Shown: positions 1-12,217, counted from the stretch's first letter. The stretch is 64,000 nt of DNA from Syngnathus acus (GCF_901709675.1 NC_051108.1:4994631-5058630), one strand, 5' to 3'. Notes: generated by a model from the sequence alone, not told the origin. Translations and numbers: made by a program.

Positions 1-309
1 GTCAACTCTTTCACCAACTCTACCTCAGATTCGCCTAAAATGAAATTTAACCCAATTTATCAGCCAATTAGCATCACAGTTCTCAGCCAATCAGTTCACA
101 AAAACAACTAGTAAAATAAATCAGCCTCTCAGTTGAAGGAATCCTTTTTGTGAGTTGTTTCTAAAGTAAAAAGCAATTTAGTACTGAACTGTATTTGTTC
201 TTAATACTTTTTTTTTCTAAATGGCAGCCTCTTACAGCAGCTTCGTTGTTTTCCCAACTCCTCTTTGCTGTCGTATACTGGAATTTCCCCATGTGGGACT
301 AATGCAAGA
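1..309. other. 5' flank of the opsin, no gene recognised
   Basis: This AT-rich stretch precedes the first plausible opsin start codon. I see no convincing TATA box, exon or repeat. It would hold the promoter or first intron of the opsin, depending on where the true first exon lies. Confidence 0.4.
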
Positions 310-464
310 ATGTCAAGTCAAATGGACATTTCACAGTCTTCTGCTGACCTGAGATACATTCTTGGAATGTGGGAGGAAGAAAACCACACAGAATTTCACA
401 AGCCCAGATTCAAACCATAATGTCATTGTTAATTATGTATTTAACACATTGCTCTCTCTTACAG
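310..464 (+). CDS. Possible 5' coding part of the opsin (uncertain)
   Basis: Two reading frames here look opsin-like but do not join. From the ATG at 310, one frame runs through an N-terminus-like stretch with an Asn-His-Thr glycosylation sequon (about codons 25-27) and stops at 418. A second frame, open from 353, contains another sequon (NFT) and then a hydrophobic run (VIVNYVFNTLLSLTG) that continues in frame into the opsin exon at 465 and would complete transmembrane helix 1. Joining them needs a one-base frame change between about 367 and 410. The alternative is that exon 1 lies upstream of the window: the human OPN5 gene has an intron exactly at the Gly codon at 464/465, and a good acceptor (ctctctcttacag) is present there. 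Which is right cannot be settled from the sequence. Confidence 0.35.
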
Positions 465-584
465 GTGTTATGTCCGCAACAGGGAATGGCTATGTCTTGT
501 ATCTGACGATCAAACGCAAAACTAAGTTGAAGCCTCCAGAGCTTATGACTGTGAATTTAGCCATCTTCGACTTTGGAATATCAG
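465..584 (+). CDS. Opsin exon: end of helix 1, loop 1, start of helix 2
   Basis: Acceptor cttacag at 458-464, donor gtactt at 585. It enters and leaves in phase 1. It encodes GVMSATGNGYVLY, a basic first cytoplasmic loop (KRKTKLKPPE) and MTVNLAIFDFGIS, which line up without gaps with human OPN5 exon 2. Confidence 0.88.
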
Positions 585-3500
585 GTACTTTTTTGAATCA
601 TTTTAAAAATCAACCCACAAATATTAACATTCCTAGATCATTTTAAGCTAGATTTTGATTTAGGGTAAATCAGGATTACAGCCTATTCAAACTATTATAC
701 AACAAAAACATATTTTATTAAAAATCTAATCATGTTTTAAACGTGCTGGGATGTTTTTTTTTTTGGTGTTTGGCGACGTGTCCGATGAACCACATACAGA
801 GTTCTGTTCTGTGGTTCAGCAGTCACCGATTGCTTGGTATTCCGACTCCCGAAGGGAAAATGTAATTCAAGGCTTCTTTGGACGTGCTCACGGGCTCATG
901 ACAATTATTTAACTGAATGAATTTTTAACTAATTGTCATTTGTTTTTCCATCTTACCAATTATATTGTTGACCTGATACCATCATGGCAATTTGTTCATT
1001 CTGAAATAGTATGTCTGCATATGTCTCCTGATGGCCAGACAGTTTTGCAAAAAAACAACAACAACAATATAATCATCATGCATATAGTCTTGAAAATGAT
1101 TTTCTCCTTTGCATTAATAAACTATGAAAGGCTAATCGGAATACAACTCAATAAAATGGAAACAATGGAAACAATTTCACTGTAGCGTGAGGAGCTTTCA
1201 AGGATGAAATACTAGAACATCTCAAATGGAGATGGAACCAATACTATCAGTCAATCAAACAATCATAATGAGCATGTAAACATTTTGTATTTTATAGCAA
1301 CAAATGTAAGCATGTTGACTTCTACGAGACACATAAAATGACGCAGCGTGATTGATTTAGCATGCGGGCTTTGAGATTGACATTTGGGCTTTCACATGCT
1401 CTAATTTCTTAATTTGTTAATTTCTTGGAACTACTGTATTTCTTACAGCTCAATTGTGCATTAGAAACCGAAGAGAATTAGTTGGGCTGCTTTCCTAACT
1501 GCCCCATTTGTGTTTTTTGTTCCAGGTACTGGAATGTTACCGTTGTTAAAATACCATCCGAATGTAGGTCATGTTTTGTCGTTTGTAGCCTTGGCTTAAG
1601 TTCTTTGTCATTCTGGTCTGGTGGGAATCATGTGGCATGATTCAGATGCTGCTTGTTTGCTTGATAAAATAGAATTAAAAAACACTACGCAAATACTCGT
1701 ACTCACTCAAAAATTTACGATAGAATATGGCTCTTACTGAATTGCCTGCTATTTTGCTATTCAAAGTTGTATATCCGCTTTAACGGGGTTCCAAACAGAC
1801 TTTTGAGGAAATCGTAATCATCTGGTGTTGTCGATTCTTGGGTTAGCTTAGCAATTAGCATGACTTTTATGTTTTTCCCCGTCATCCATTCATAACGATA
1901 CTTGTCAGAAACGTATCTTATTTAACACAAATGTTTAACCCTAGTAACCAGTTGAAGCTCATTGCTAGCTCGCTTGGCATAAGTGGCACTGAGCGTACCA
2001 CGACCTCTTTTAATCCCCATACATTCGTCGTGCTTTGTGCTTAATCCAAATATCAGAAACGATGGTGCAGAACGTCTTATTTTTAGCCTTGTACTTTTCA
2101 GGCCCTCACACGTTTTACAGGGTTTTAAATAAATGCAGGATGGCCAGCAAGATAAGAATCTACAAGAGCAGATGTTCTTGTGTATAGTTTGTTTACATCG
2201 TCACGGTTTGTCTTTTAGCGTGGGTTGTTTGCTTGGCTTTGTTCGTGACACACGGAGATGTGTACTCTATGTGTTGTTTCTGATCAACTTCATCTTGTGC
2301 CTGGCTTGGTGGTTTAAGAACATTAGATATTGATTTACCGCCGATCTGGTGTCTTCAGAAAAACAAGGCCAGATTATTGCAGCTGACACCCTCCTGAGTG
2401 AACGTAATGTTGTTTACTGCTATTCTGCTATTCTCTTAGTTGAGTCGCTTCTCATTTAAAAGGCCACACCTAATAATAAATTATATGTTGTGTATCTTTT
2501 TCTTCAATCATTCACAGTTTTTCGTCTGCTAGTCTTCGTTCGTCTTCTTTACGGCACTTGCCTCCGCCATTCTAAGTCTTCCTCCATTTGCTTTTTACTG
2601 CAGATCACTATGTCATCGACAAACATCTCAGTCCACGGGGATTCCAGTCTGACCTCATTTGTAAGGCTATCCATCGCTATCGCAACAGGGGAAGGGGCTT
2701 AGAGCTGATCCCTGATACAGTCTTACCTCCATTTTATATTTTTGTCACATAACAGCTTTCTATCTGCTGCTATAAAGGAGATGTCATTTTTTATGTGTGG
2801 TTATGGGGCATTTGCAGGAACAGTAACCTCTAAAGCATTGTCCGTTTTAATTAAAAGTAAGAAAAAAAAACCGCACAGCTATTGTATTGTTACGCATAGA
2901 GCAAATTAAATAGTTTCAGAAGTACAACATTCGTTCTTCCATGCACAGACGGTTTGCATATCACATGATGCACATAGACAGCTTCTGTATAAAAAAGTTT
3001 GTGGATAGGTTTGTAAAAAGGGCTGGTCATTGTGGGGCATGACGAGAAATCATCCTGCTGTTGGGGTGAACTACACAACTTGAGGCAATGGTCTGCTGTG
3101 CAGACACAATAAAAATCATTCTCAACAAGAGCCTAATTGACTTTCAGCGAGAAGCAGTGCATGGCACCAAGACCTGATAATCGCAGCTATTACTTTAATT
3201 TGCACATCATTGTTATTTTGCACATTGATTAATTGAGTTGTGTTTCACTCGCTCGTCTTTGATGCCATGGCTTCGGTTCCTACTCAAGAATAGTGTGACT
3301 AATTGGGCATGACGTGACATTTTAGCAAGGAAAAAGGATTTTGCATTTTTGTCGACTGGAGTTATGCGTCGAATACGTTTAGCAATGTACACGGCTTTAT
3401 AATTTTCAATGGTCTTTGTTTGCCTCAGCTGTTGGTTGGCCTGATGTTTTGTATGCAAAAGCCTGAAGCACCGGTGTCCAAGATATGGCTCGGGGGCCAT

Positions 3501-6500
3501 TTGCAGCCTGCCATGTGTGTGGATTAAAAATAACTTCACATGGCCCACAATGCTATTTTTATTAAAATATGTGAAGTTATGGGAAGCATTAGAAGTGTAA
3601 GTCTCGGAATTTGTTTCTAGATATGCAAAGACATAATCAAATTTGCATCTTAAATTGTAGCAATGTTTCTCTTGGAGAATAAAGAAAATTTTATTTCAGT
3701 TAAGAAAACGTTTTCTACTTTCTGCTGAGTGTCAAGGTCAAGGGTCAGCCTTCCACAGATTGAAATAAAAGAATGCGATCATGGGTTTGCCTCACAGCTA
3801 CATTCCAAGTAGTCCCTGCTCTCAAAAAATGTCTTCAATAGTTCACCTTGTGACTGATACAGTCACATTAACAATCTAAATGAATTAATTCTCTTTATTT
3901 TTCTCACCGTAGAATAAACCCTGATAAACATCAGAATGTTCCTGCAACATGTGCTTTATGAAACAAGTTTTTTCTTGACAATGACCGCTATCTAATCATG
4001 TATGAGTCTTCTTGGAATTGCTTTGTTGAAAGCGCGGCTCACAAAGACATCTTACAACATAATTCTTGATAATATAATAATTCTTGATATAATGGCTCCA
4101 CCAGTATTTTATTGTTTTTAATGTCTATTATTATTTGACTATATATATATTTTACACCACGTTGGTTTTCATGTGGATGGCAAAGGAAAAATGTTTCCAT
4201 ATAATTTAATAATAATAATAAAACACAGTTTGAATTGACCGCAGCCCAGTCAAACTTGCCTTCTTCAGACAGGAAAGTCGTTCTGCTACTACATTTGTCT
4301 TGATTCACAATTAGTTATGGAAGTAAATGATTCCATCCCTTGCCGACAGATATGCCTTGCAACTCAAAGTGTCATTAGCCATAAAAATGAATCCCGTCAA
4401 CAACTCACAGACTCTTTCTTGTCTGCGAGCATTATTGTGGCTTAATAGCTCCTATCACTGCAAACCAGTCACAAGGTTAAATAAAACATGGCCAGATATC
4501 AAAAGGAGTTTGCTAGTAGCCTTGATCATTTTAGTAAGTTTGCAAAGTTGGTGTCACGTCCTTGATATTGTTAAAACAGCTGTCAGCGTTTCATCTCTAT
4601 GTGGAATATCCCTACTTTTGTCCAAATCATTTCAAATGAAATCGCATCCTCCACAGTTTTAATAATTTCAGAGGCAAACAATTTACAAATCTACTCAGAT
4701 TCTGAATCTTGATTTTTCTTTTATTAAAAAAATATATTAACCAACAAAAAACAAATGAATAAATAAATTAAATAATGAAATAATAAAAGAAAAGAAAATC
4801 AATAAATAAATGGATAAACAAATAAATAAATAAATAAACTGCTGATTATTTGCTACAATCATAAAAGGATGTGAGCAGAATTATTGCCTGTTTGGGACTA
4901 CAAGTGCTGCTTGGCCCGCCCTTGTGTACGCAATTTTGTAGTTTCTTTCAACATCCCCAACTTTTGTTGATCTGCTATACATTGAGTAGATTTATTGTGC
5001 TAAATAGATGAATAATCTCCATCACGGGATGGTAACATAAGTCTCTGCGTGTCACACGGCTGCAACATTCTGCTATCTGATTACCGTAGCGGAGATTGCA
5101 GATCGAAATAGATCATGTCACATGCAAACAGGAGACCGGAGATTTTTCATTTGGAATGATTTCAATCAGAAAAATAAAAAGTCTTTGTGTTACCCCTGCT
5201 AATGATTTTAAAACAAACCACATAGCTTTTCCTTTACTCTGTTAATTGAGAGACAAAACCTTCATGGTGTGAAAAATATGACTGCTAAGTGCTTGATGGG
5301 AAAATAAACGTGCAAATAATTTGCAGATTTTAATGTTGATATGCAAATTAAAGGTTGGTCTTATCTTTTGGGTGTTTTTCCACATGAAAGCTGTAAAATT
5401 CAAATGTCTGTTGAGTAAACATTATCTCTACCACTTGTCAAATATATGGTTTACCTTATCTTTTAATGTAAAAGTAATTTTGATTTTGCAATCGTGGGAG
5501 GGCAAGAAAATATTTATTCTGCTACTTGATGTGAAACCATCATTACCTTGTCATTCCTGTCAAATCACATTAGTATTATTAATCTAAATCTAAACATGAA
5601 TGAGTCTATGACGAAATAAAAAATACTAATCTTATTTTCCATACTTTTTACTCCTTACCCTTCTTTTTCTCTTTTGCATACCACCCTTGACAAAACTATC
5701 ACACATTATTTTTTTTCTCATTACTCCTTATCGTTTGTGTGTCACCCTTTATTTTTCTTTTACACCCTTTACATCCCACTTCCCCTGTCCTTTAGTGACA
5801 GGAAAGCCCTTTTTTGTTGTTTCTAGTTTCTCCCACCGTTGGTTGTTCGGTTGGGACGGCTGTCAGTTCTACGGCTGGGCAGGCTTTTTCTTCGGCTGTG
5901 GGAGCCTCACCACCATGACTATGGTCAGCCTGGATAGATACCTCAAGATCTGCCATCTCAGATACGGTAGGCTATTGATATTTTTTTTAAACTTGCCGAG
6001 ATAACCAATAACTAATTATACCTCGTTTAATGTACAGGGACTTGGTTGAAAAGGCAACACGCCTTTCTCTGCTTAATCTTTGTCTGGATATATGCCGCCT
6101 TTTGGGCCACCATGCCCCTGGTAGGCTGGGGAAGCTATGCCCCAGAACCATTCGGGACCTCCTGCACCTTGAATTGGTGGTTGGCGCAATCCTCTGTGGC
6201 CGGCCAAAGTTTTGTAATGTCTATTCTCTTCTTCTGTCTTATCCTTCCAACTGGAATTATGGTCTTTTCCTATGTGATGATTATCTATAAAGTCAAATCC
6301 TCCGCAAAAGAAATCTCACACTTTGATGCCCGAATCAATAACAATCAAAACCTTGAGATAAAACTTACAAAGGTATGTGAAAGACACACATTTGTAACAT
6401 TATTCTAAGGATGAGTTCCAGTGTGTCTAAATGACTTGTATGTGTTCAAACCTAGGTGGCCATGTTGATCTGTGCAGGATTTTTGATTGCCTGGATCCCA

Positions 6501-7701
6501 TATGCGATTGTGTCAGTGGTGTCGGCATTTGGGGAGCCGGACTCGGTGCCCATACCCGTGTCTGTCATTCCTACACTGCTTGCCAAGTCCTCGGCAATGT
6601 ACAATCCAATCATCTACCAGTTAGTGGACCTGAAAAACTCCTGTTCACCTTTCTGCTTAAAGGCCCTGGGGAAACGCAGGCCTTTTCGAAAGCCCAGGTA
6701 AGGGAATGTCTTTGGTCACAAAATCTCGCTTCTCCCATACAAGGCATCGTCGGTTAATTGGCGATTCTAAATTTTCTCAATGTATGGTGAACTCAATGCA
6801 TGAGTTACTTGTGCCCTATAAAATTGAGTACCGTAGTTTCCGCACTATAAGGCGCACCGGATTATAATGCGCACCTTCAATGAATGGCCCATTTTAAAAC
6901 TTTGTCCATATATAAGGCGCACAGATTATAAAGCGCACCTTCAATGAATGGCCCATTTTAAAACTTTGTCCATATATAAGATATATACATTTGGCCCGCG
7001 GGCCGGACTTTGGACACGCCTGCTGTAGTGGCTTAATATTGGTCCATATGTAAGGCGCACCTGATTATAAGGCGCACTGTCGGCTTTTGAGAAAATTGGA
7101 GGTTTTAAGGTGCGCCTTATAGTGCGGAAAATACGGTAGTTACAGTCTACAGTCTTTCCCTGGAAGTATGACGGAATTGTATTTGCTGTGATAATGGATA
7201 CAAACGTGTGGCCTTGGATTTTTCGACACCATGGAAACAAGATTTCTTCCTGGCTGTGTCTTGTAGAATGACAATAACACCTGTTTGGTTTGATGCTTAA
7301 ATGCCGATTGAAGAACAGATAAGGAGTCAAAACGAGTATTTAAGTGGGCTGGGAAAAAGAGGTCCCTGGTTTTTAATCAACGTTAGATAGACATGAAACA
7401 GATTTATGAGCTATAAGATATGGCGTAATACAGATTCTATCCACAGATTACGTCCCCATTTTTCTTCTATATAAATATGTCATGAAAAGGAATGTGGCCC
7501 AAATTAAAAAAAATAAAATAATAAAATTTTCTTTTTTAACTCGTTCAGTCCCATTGACGGGTATAGACGTCACATATATATTAACTGGGTCGGCAGTGAA
7601 TGAGTTAATGAATGTCTGTATCTTGTGCTTGCAGATTCTACACAATTTCTGGCTCAATAAAGGACACACGAGCACCCAAAGAAACTCAGGTTGAAATGTG
7701 A
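465..7701 (+). CDS. Neuropsin-family opsin (OPN5 group), multi-exon gene
   Basis: A G-protein-coupled photoreceptor that would bind retinal in the plasma membrane. Coding exons by GT-AG sites and phase are 465-584, 5796-5966, 6038-6372, 6456-6697 and 7635-7701. The phases agree at every junction (1, 1, 0, 2). Visible hallmarks: the helix-1 GNGYVLY motif; the SLDRYLK motif at the end of helix 3; the Cys pair for the disulfide (GWDGCQFYG and FGTSCTL); a Glu six residues before the second Cys; the retinal Schiff-base lysine in LLAKSSAMYNP; and NPIIY in helix 7. From family knowledge, the exon boundaries and phases match human OPN5, and the closest relatives are the OPN5 group. Several residues and the short C-tail (starting RFYTISGS, ending QVEM) differ from mammalian OPN5, so a fish paralogue (the opn5-like, opn6 to opn9 class) is as likely as opn5 itself. 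The position next to ptchd4 favours the OPN5 locus. Confidence 0.9.
2514..2735 (-). mobile_element. Degraded LINE reverse-transcriptase fragment
   Basis: Read on the minus strand, frames broken by stops and shifts still spell the palm domain of a non-LTR reverse transcriptase: YQGSALSPF, then MDSLTNEVRLESPW, then the catalytic box FVDDIVICS (a form of F/Y-x-D-D), then QMEEDLEWRR and a basic RRRTKTSRRKT-like run. The order and spacing are those of the family. It lies antisense in the opsin intron and cannot be functional. Confidence 0.75.
4715..4840. repeat. AT-rich simple repeat (AAAT-type)
   Basis: A run of AAAT/AAATA units, for example aataaataaat, with few interruptions. It lies in the opsin intron and has no coding potential. 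Confidence 0.7.
5796..5966 (+). CDS. Opsin exon: helices 2-3 with the DRY-type motif
   Basis: Acceptor tcctttag before 5796, donor gtaggc at 5967, phase 1 at both ends. It encodes VTGKPFFVVSSFSHRWLFGW, the extracellular Cys of the conserved disulfide, GWAGFFFGCGSLTTMTMVSLDRYLK split over one helix, and KICHLRYG. These residues are the signature of OPN5-group opsins. Confidence 0.93.
6038..6372 (+). CDS. Opsin exon: helices 4-5 and loop 3
   Basis: Acceptor aatgtacag, donor gtatgt; enters in phase 1, leaves in phase 0. It encodes TWLKRQHAFLC, MPLVGWGSYAPEPFGTSC (second extracellular loop with the counterion-type Glu and the disulfide Cys), the helix-5 run ILFFCLILPTGIMVFSYV, and loop 3 ending NLEIKLTK. 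It aligns with human OPN5 over its full length without large gaps. Confidence 0.94.
6456..6697 (+). CDS. Opsin exon: helices 6-7 with the retinal lysine
   Basis: Acceptor aacctag, donor gtaagg; enters in phase 0, leaves in phase 2. It encodes VAMLICAGFLIAWIPYA (helix 6), then LLAKSSAMYNPIIYQ, where the Lys is the Schiff-base site and NPIIY the helix-7 motif. The start of the cytoplasmic tail follows, with two Cys (SCSPFC) and a basic stretch (GKRRPFRKPR). Confidence 0.95.
6745..6790 (+). repeat. SINE-tail-like fragment
   Basis: The words gttaattggcgattctaaat resemble the 3' part of a common fish SINE. It is short and degraded, and lies in the last opsin intron. Confidence 0.4.
6829..7138. 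mobile_element. TA-flanked MITE, copy 1 (CCGTATTTTCCGCAC type)
   Basis: The element opens with TA-CCGTAGTTTCCGCACTATA and closes with the inverted equivalent ending AATACGG-TA, so it is a terminal-inverted-repeat element without a coding region. Inside are repeats of 'aaggcgcac' and 'tcaatgaatggcccatttta'. The core includes 'cccgcgggccggactttgga', shared with the copy at 39.5 kb. It lies in the last opsin intron. Confidence 0.85.
7536..7608. mobile_element. Small MITE with TTAACTCGTTCA termini
   Basis: It starts ttaactcgttcagtcccatt and ends cggcagtgaatgagttaa, an imperfect inverted pair enclosing 'gacgggtatagacgtca'. This fits a short non-autonomous DNA element common in fish. It lies about 30 bp upstream of the last opsin exon. 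Confidence 0.6.
7635..7701 (+). CDS. Last opsin coding exon (C-terminal tail)
   Basis: Acceptor tgcttgcag. The first base completes an Arg codon split by the intron (phase 2). It encodes FYTISGSIKDTRAPK, then ETQVEM and TGA. The split R-(F/L)-(Y/H)-T junction matches the position of the last intron in human OPN5. The tail is short and has Ser/Thr residues that could be phosphorylated. Confidence 0.85.
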
Positions 7702-7832
7702 GACAGACAGAACGTTTGGGCTGCTTGCAACAGTTTGTCTTCTCCCCGTCCGTTTTCACTTTGCCCATTCACACGCTGCCTATCGTCAACAATGTCATTA
7801 TCAAGCTCTTATAATTATCCCTAAATTATGAT

Positions 7833-7967
7833 TACCGTAAATTTCTGACTATAAGCCGCGACTTTTTTTGCAAATTTTGAACCCGGAATCACGAGTTTTA
7901 GCTAGTGCGGTTTATAGCCCAGTGCCGTTTATAGCCCGGTGCGGCTTATAGTCCGAAGATTACGGTA
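7833..7967. mobile_element. TA-flanked MITE, copy 2 (GCCGCG variant)
   Basis: A short element: TA-CCGTAAATTTCTGACTATA at the left, and gtgcggcttatagtccgaag with TACGG-TA at the right. It is a diverged subfamily, with 'aagccgcgac' in place of 'aaggcgcac'. Confidence 0.75.
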
Positions 7968-8782
7968 CATCTGGCTCGTTTACACCTGCAACACAACCTT
8001 GGTGTCCTTCCTCCAGCTTCTCTTCCATCACAAATAATATTTTCCAAGGAGGTGATATCGTGAAATGTCTTGACTCAGTTTTACAGTATTTTAAGCAAAC
8101 AAATATTGACTCAGGATTGAAGATATTTTGGAAAGGTTCATTGAAAGTTAGAAGTTAAGTATGGACTAAGCAAATGTTACATTAATGATTATTGCTGGAA
8201 TTATAACAACAAAAGTAAAACAATAAATACAGTACATAGTGTCTGAGTCCACATCCAATTTGTTATACTGGATCAAAATTTTGGGTGTAACTGGTTTGTT
8301 CAGTCTTCTGCACTTCTACACATGTGGCTTGTGTACAAAATAATGTTTGAACTAGCACTTTATTCCATCTGGTTGTGTTTTTTTGCATTTGAAGAGGATC
8401 TGCGTCCGAGAGGTGAGTTGGAAACTGTCACAATGCAGAACTGGTGAGAATTCAGAGTTAAGTCCCACCAAAAGCCTCACTAAAACATATGAGTGCACTT
8501 TATTTGCAAAAATTATTTTGTATGCATTAGAAACGGTTATGTTTCACAAATACTTTTGTAAATTGTCCCGGTAATTTTCGTATGAAACTGTTCTCTTTCA
8601 TGATTTGAGGGTTGTTGTTTTTTAATGATTCCATATGCTTATCTGCTTTCTTGTGTTTAACATTTAAGCAAAAAAATATATATAATAATGCAAGCATTGT
8701 AATTTGTTAATGATGACTCAGTACAAAACAAATGGGAATCCCTCAAAATTTGGGATTTGGTTCAGCAATTTACAACAAAGCG

Positions 8783-9146
8783 TACCATATTTTCCGCACT
8801 TTAATTTAATTTAGCCTTTAATTTTCTCAAAAACCGAAAGTGCGCCTTTTAATAAGGTACGTCTTTTGTGTGGACCGTATTACAAAATCTGTAAACGGTT
8901 TAATATGTAGGCGTAATATGTAGACCCGATGAATCAATCAGAGGAGATTACATTTTACATAAATCGGGGCGGTAAACCAATCAGAGGACTGTACACAATA
9001 CGTAGATTACGTACCTCCGCCGCCATTGACAAATAAATACTATCGAATTCATTTGCGCCCTATGTGTAGATTAAATTCATCAAAGCCCCCGCAATTGAGT
9101 CTGCACCTTTTAACCCGATGCGCTTTATGGTACGGAAAATACGGTA
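8783..9146. mobile_element. TA-flanked MITE, copy 3 (degraded)
   Basis: The left end ta-ccatattttccgcacttta and the right end tacggaaaatacgg-ta are inverted. The core is different again and includes 'aatcagaggaga' and 'aatcagaggact' repeats. Confidence 0.75.
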
Positions 9147-12146
9147 CTACTTTTCTAAAAGTGATATGAGGATTAAACTGCGCGTATGGAACATTTAGAA
9201 AGAATCAAAACAAAATTTAGTGAGGTAATAGAAGGCTTTTGTACGTTCCCCTAGAACCGTTTTTATTTGCTTTGTTGTAATTAAGGCACTGACAATCAAT
9301 GACACTAAATATACTTATGTGTATTAGGTTTTGTTGATAAAAGGATTTGCTAAATATAGATCGGGATTTGAAAAGTGATGTTTACACAATTCACATTTAT
9401 CTTCGGTATTAATTATCTTCCAGTTCACTTCAATACATGAAGCTTCTACTCATCAAGAACGTGAATAAGCATATACAACAAAATGAACAAGTTCTTTTAG
9501 GGTTCTTTTTTTTCAATGTACATGTTGTGAACAACCATATTCAGTATTTCTTTGATAATTTTCACATATGCACTTTGTAAGCAGCAATATTCAAAATCCT
9601 TCTCATAAACTATTTTGAAATTATACAGTACTTTCATTCCACTTCTTTTCACTGTCATCATAACAGCTACTGTATGAGATACTCCACATGAAGTTAAATG
9701 CTGGTTTTTGTTTTTATTATTTTGTGGGGTCTATTTTCACTTTTTTTTTTTTTATTTGCTGTGTATTAAAGGAAAGTAGAAATCAATGTTATTTTTCTAC
9801 ATCACATTTATACTCGGGTGATGTTTCCTGCTCAAAGTTGTACATCACCATTTGGCAAGATTTTTGTAAAAGTGTTGTGTGAAATGTTTTTTTTGCGCGT
9901 GACAACACCTAGCACTAAGCACACGCTTCAATCTCAAGTGTTTGGCCATCTTCCACTGTCTTTAACACCTGACTGAGCCTTTTGTTGTAATGTTTTGTTG
10001 TCTTGTTGTAAAACATAAACATAATTGGTGATGTGTCATTAATACACATCTTTCATGTTAAATGTTAGTTTTGTTGTTTTTTGTGGTAGCTGTGTAGGAA
10101 TGATGTTGCACTTTTCTGTAACATCACGACAGGATGAATATGAATTACAAAATAATTCTTTACTTGCCGCCAAAATCTCATTAGCTGTTTTGTGCTCTGA
10201 CCTGTATTCAAGTTTCAGTAACACCATTTATTTTTTTTCCAGAAAATATGCGAATTCTGCTTTTTATTTTTACATCACAGCAGCATTAACTAGAATTTAT
10301 TTGACTTAGTGACATCAGTGTCCTTCAACTTGTTTAATATTTTAAAAGTTTTGATCTCAAAGTATATTGTACAAATGTTCTATGTTTTTACTGAAGAAAG
10401 ATATTCTTTACTGGCTACTACATGAGCGTCAGCTTTTTCTTTCCCAAATGTCTCAGTTATTGTGCTATACACCAAGGGAGAATTGAAGTATAAAAACAAA
10501 CAGACGTCAATCACAAGTGCGAACAATCAATAAAATAAACAATAAAACTGTACACGTAAACATCGCACCACACTCCCCCTAGTGGCCAACAGGCATACAG
10601 CGCATTAGTCTGTATTGGTTTTTATTTACTATTCATTAATTCTTTCATCATCCGTACTACTTATCCTCAATTGATTTGAATTAATGTTATTCTAGTTTAT
10701 TCTTATTTTACCTTCATACTATTTTCTCATTCTTTCAAGTTATATTCAAAGTTGACTTTGAGAATTCAAGTAATTTTCCTTTCCTCAAATTTCAAGGATG
10801 CAAATGAGATTAAATGAGTTATTTTTGTCAAACCATCACAAATCTCCACGATATGTCACAAAGTATGATAATAATGTCCTATTAACGCAGTAAGTCCTAA
10901 AATAAAGATAAACAATGCCACAAGAGTAAATGAATATGAGAGGGAGATAAGATGATGGTCATGCTTTTGATTTCTGCAGGATTTCATAGAAGAAGCTTGA
11001 ATAACACATTATAATCAGAAGGCAATTTTGTTCTTGACAAAAGAAGAGCGGGCTCAACAATAAAATGTTCGAATAGACGTGAGGCTGTGATGACACTTTG
11101 AAGTTGTTGAGTTTTAGTGGTTGACTAAATACTATGTTTTGAACAAAATAATAATGAGAGAATAATTGTTTTATTCGTTGTAATTCCAATTCCAAACCCA
11201 AATATATATATATATATTTTTTTACATAATCTTCCAGGCCTATTGGTTCCCTGTCTATGTGAGGTAGGATGTGACAAAATGTCCTCGCAAACTTTGAAAC
11301 AACACGTTTCCTTATTACAAAACATGTGTTTGTGACCCATGCTGCAGGATTATACATGCTCTTTGGTTCTTTCATGTTTTGCTCGCTAAAAAAAAAGTTC
11401 AAATTCAGGGCACTCTATGTTTGGGTCAATTCAACCACCTTGTTTATTTTCACAAAAGATAGAAATGTGATTTTTTTATTTTTTATTTAATATGAGAGTT
11501 TTTTTTCATAAAAAGGGTTAAATGAACCCACACCACGTTCAGTCCTTTTCTTGACCCATGATTGTGTTTATTTTTGACCCAACTGTTCATTCACTGCAAG
11601 ATGCATCACCAATAATACACAGTACAACCGTTTTCAAATAACCAACAAAGACAAGAGGAAATTAAATAATAATAACAATAAAAAGAGAGATAAAAACGGC
11701 AATGCTAGGCGATGAGAGTTATATAAAATTTGTAAAATCAGTGTACGTTTTTGTTTGTCAAATCAAAATAATATCCGAAACTGCTTTGAAAGGCAACAGG
11801 CTTTCCTTCCAATGATTTAAAAATATTTAAGGTCATATTTTGACATTAATAACAATGATTTATTCAATAAACAAAATTTGCACGTACATACTGTACCATG
11901 TCTTTCGTTATATAAGTTCTAAATGGAGATGAGAGCCAGTAAAGAGACATCTTGGCTGGCAAAGGCGACTTTATGAGTGCGCAAAAGAATCAGCAGGTGT
12001 TCTTTGCATGGACGTTTACAGTATGTGACGAGTTTCTCACATTTGTGCAGGTTTCTAAGCGTCCAGTGCCGTCCACTCCTCACTCTTGTCTGCATAGCTG
12101 CATGAGTGTGGATCTTACTCAGTACGGTACTGTTTTCAATTTTCAG

Positions 12147-12217
12147 GTTGAAGATGAAGACGATTGGACTGGCCGCGGCCGCGGTCGTTCTATCGTTTAC
12201 CGCCTGGGTGCTTTATG
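12147..12217 (+). CDS. Exon 1: signal peptide or signal anchor
   Basis: An acceptor (aattttcag) precedes 12147, so a non-coding exon probably lies upstream. The ATG is at 12154. The exon encodes MKTIGLAAAAVVLSFTAW then VLY and leaves in phase 1 at the donor gtgagc. One Lys followed by about 17 hydrophobic residues is a secretory signal. No clear small-x-small cleavage site is visible, so a type II membrane anchor is possible. Confidence 0.78.

Larger units (their letters stand above)
585..5795 (+). other. Long opsin intron (about 5.2 kb)
   Basis: No other gene is recognised inside. It holds a LINE reverse-transcriptase fragment on the minus strand near 2.5-2.74 kb and AT-rich simple sequence near 4.72-4.84 kb. 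Otherwise it appears to be unremarkable AT-rich DNA. It ends in a long pyrimidine tract (5690-5795) before the next exon. Confidence 0.7.
7702..12146. other. Intergenic DNA between the opsin and the galectin-like gene
   Basis: About 4.4 kb without a recognised gene. It contains two MITE copies (7833-7967 and 8783-9146) and otherwise AT-rich sequence with short microsatellites. The 3' UTR of the opsin and the promoter and non-coding first exon of the galectin-like gene should lie here, but I cannot place them. Confidence 0.6.

Noticed and set aside
4327-4662. Open frame of 111 codons in the opsin intron.
   Set aside because: No similarity to any family I know and no splice context linking it to the opsin frame.
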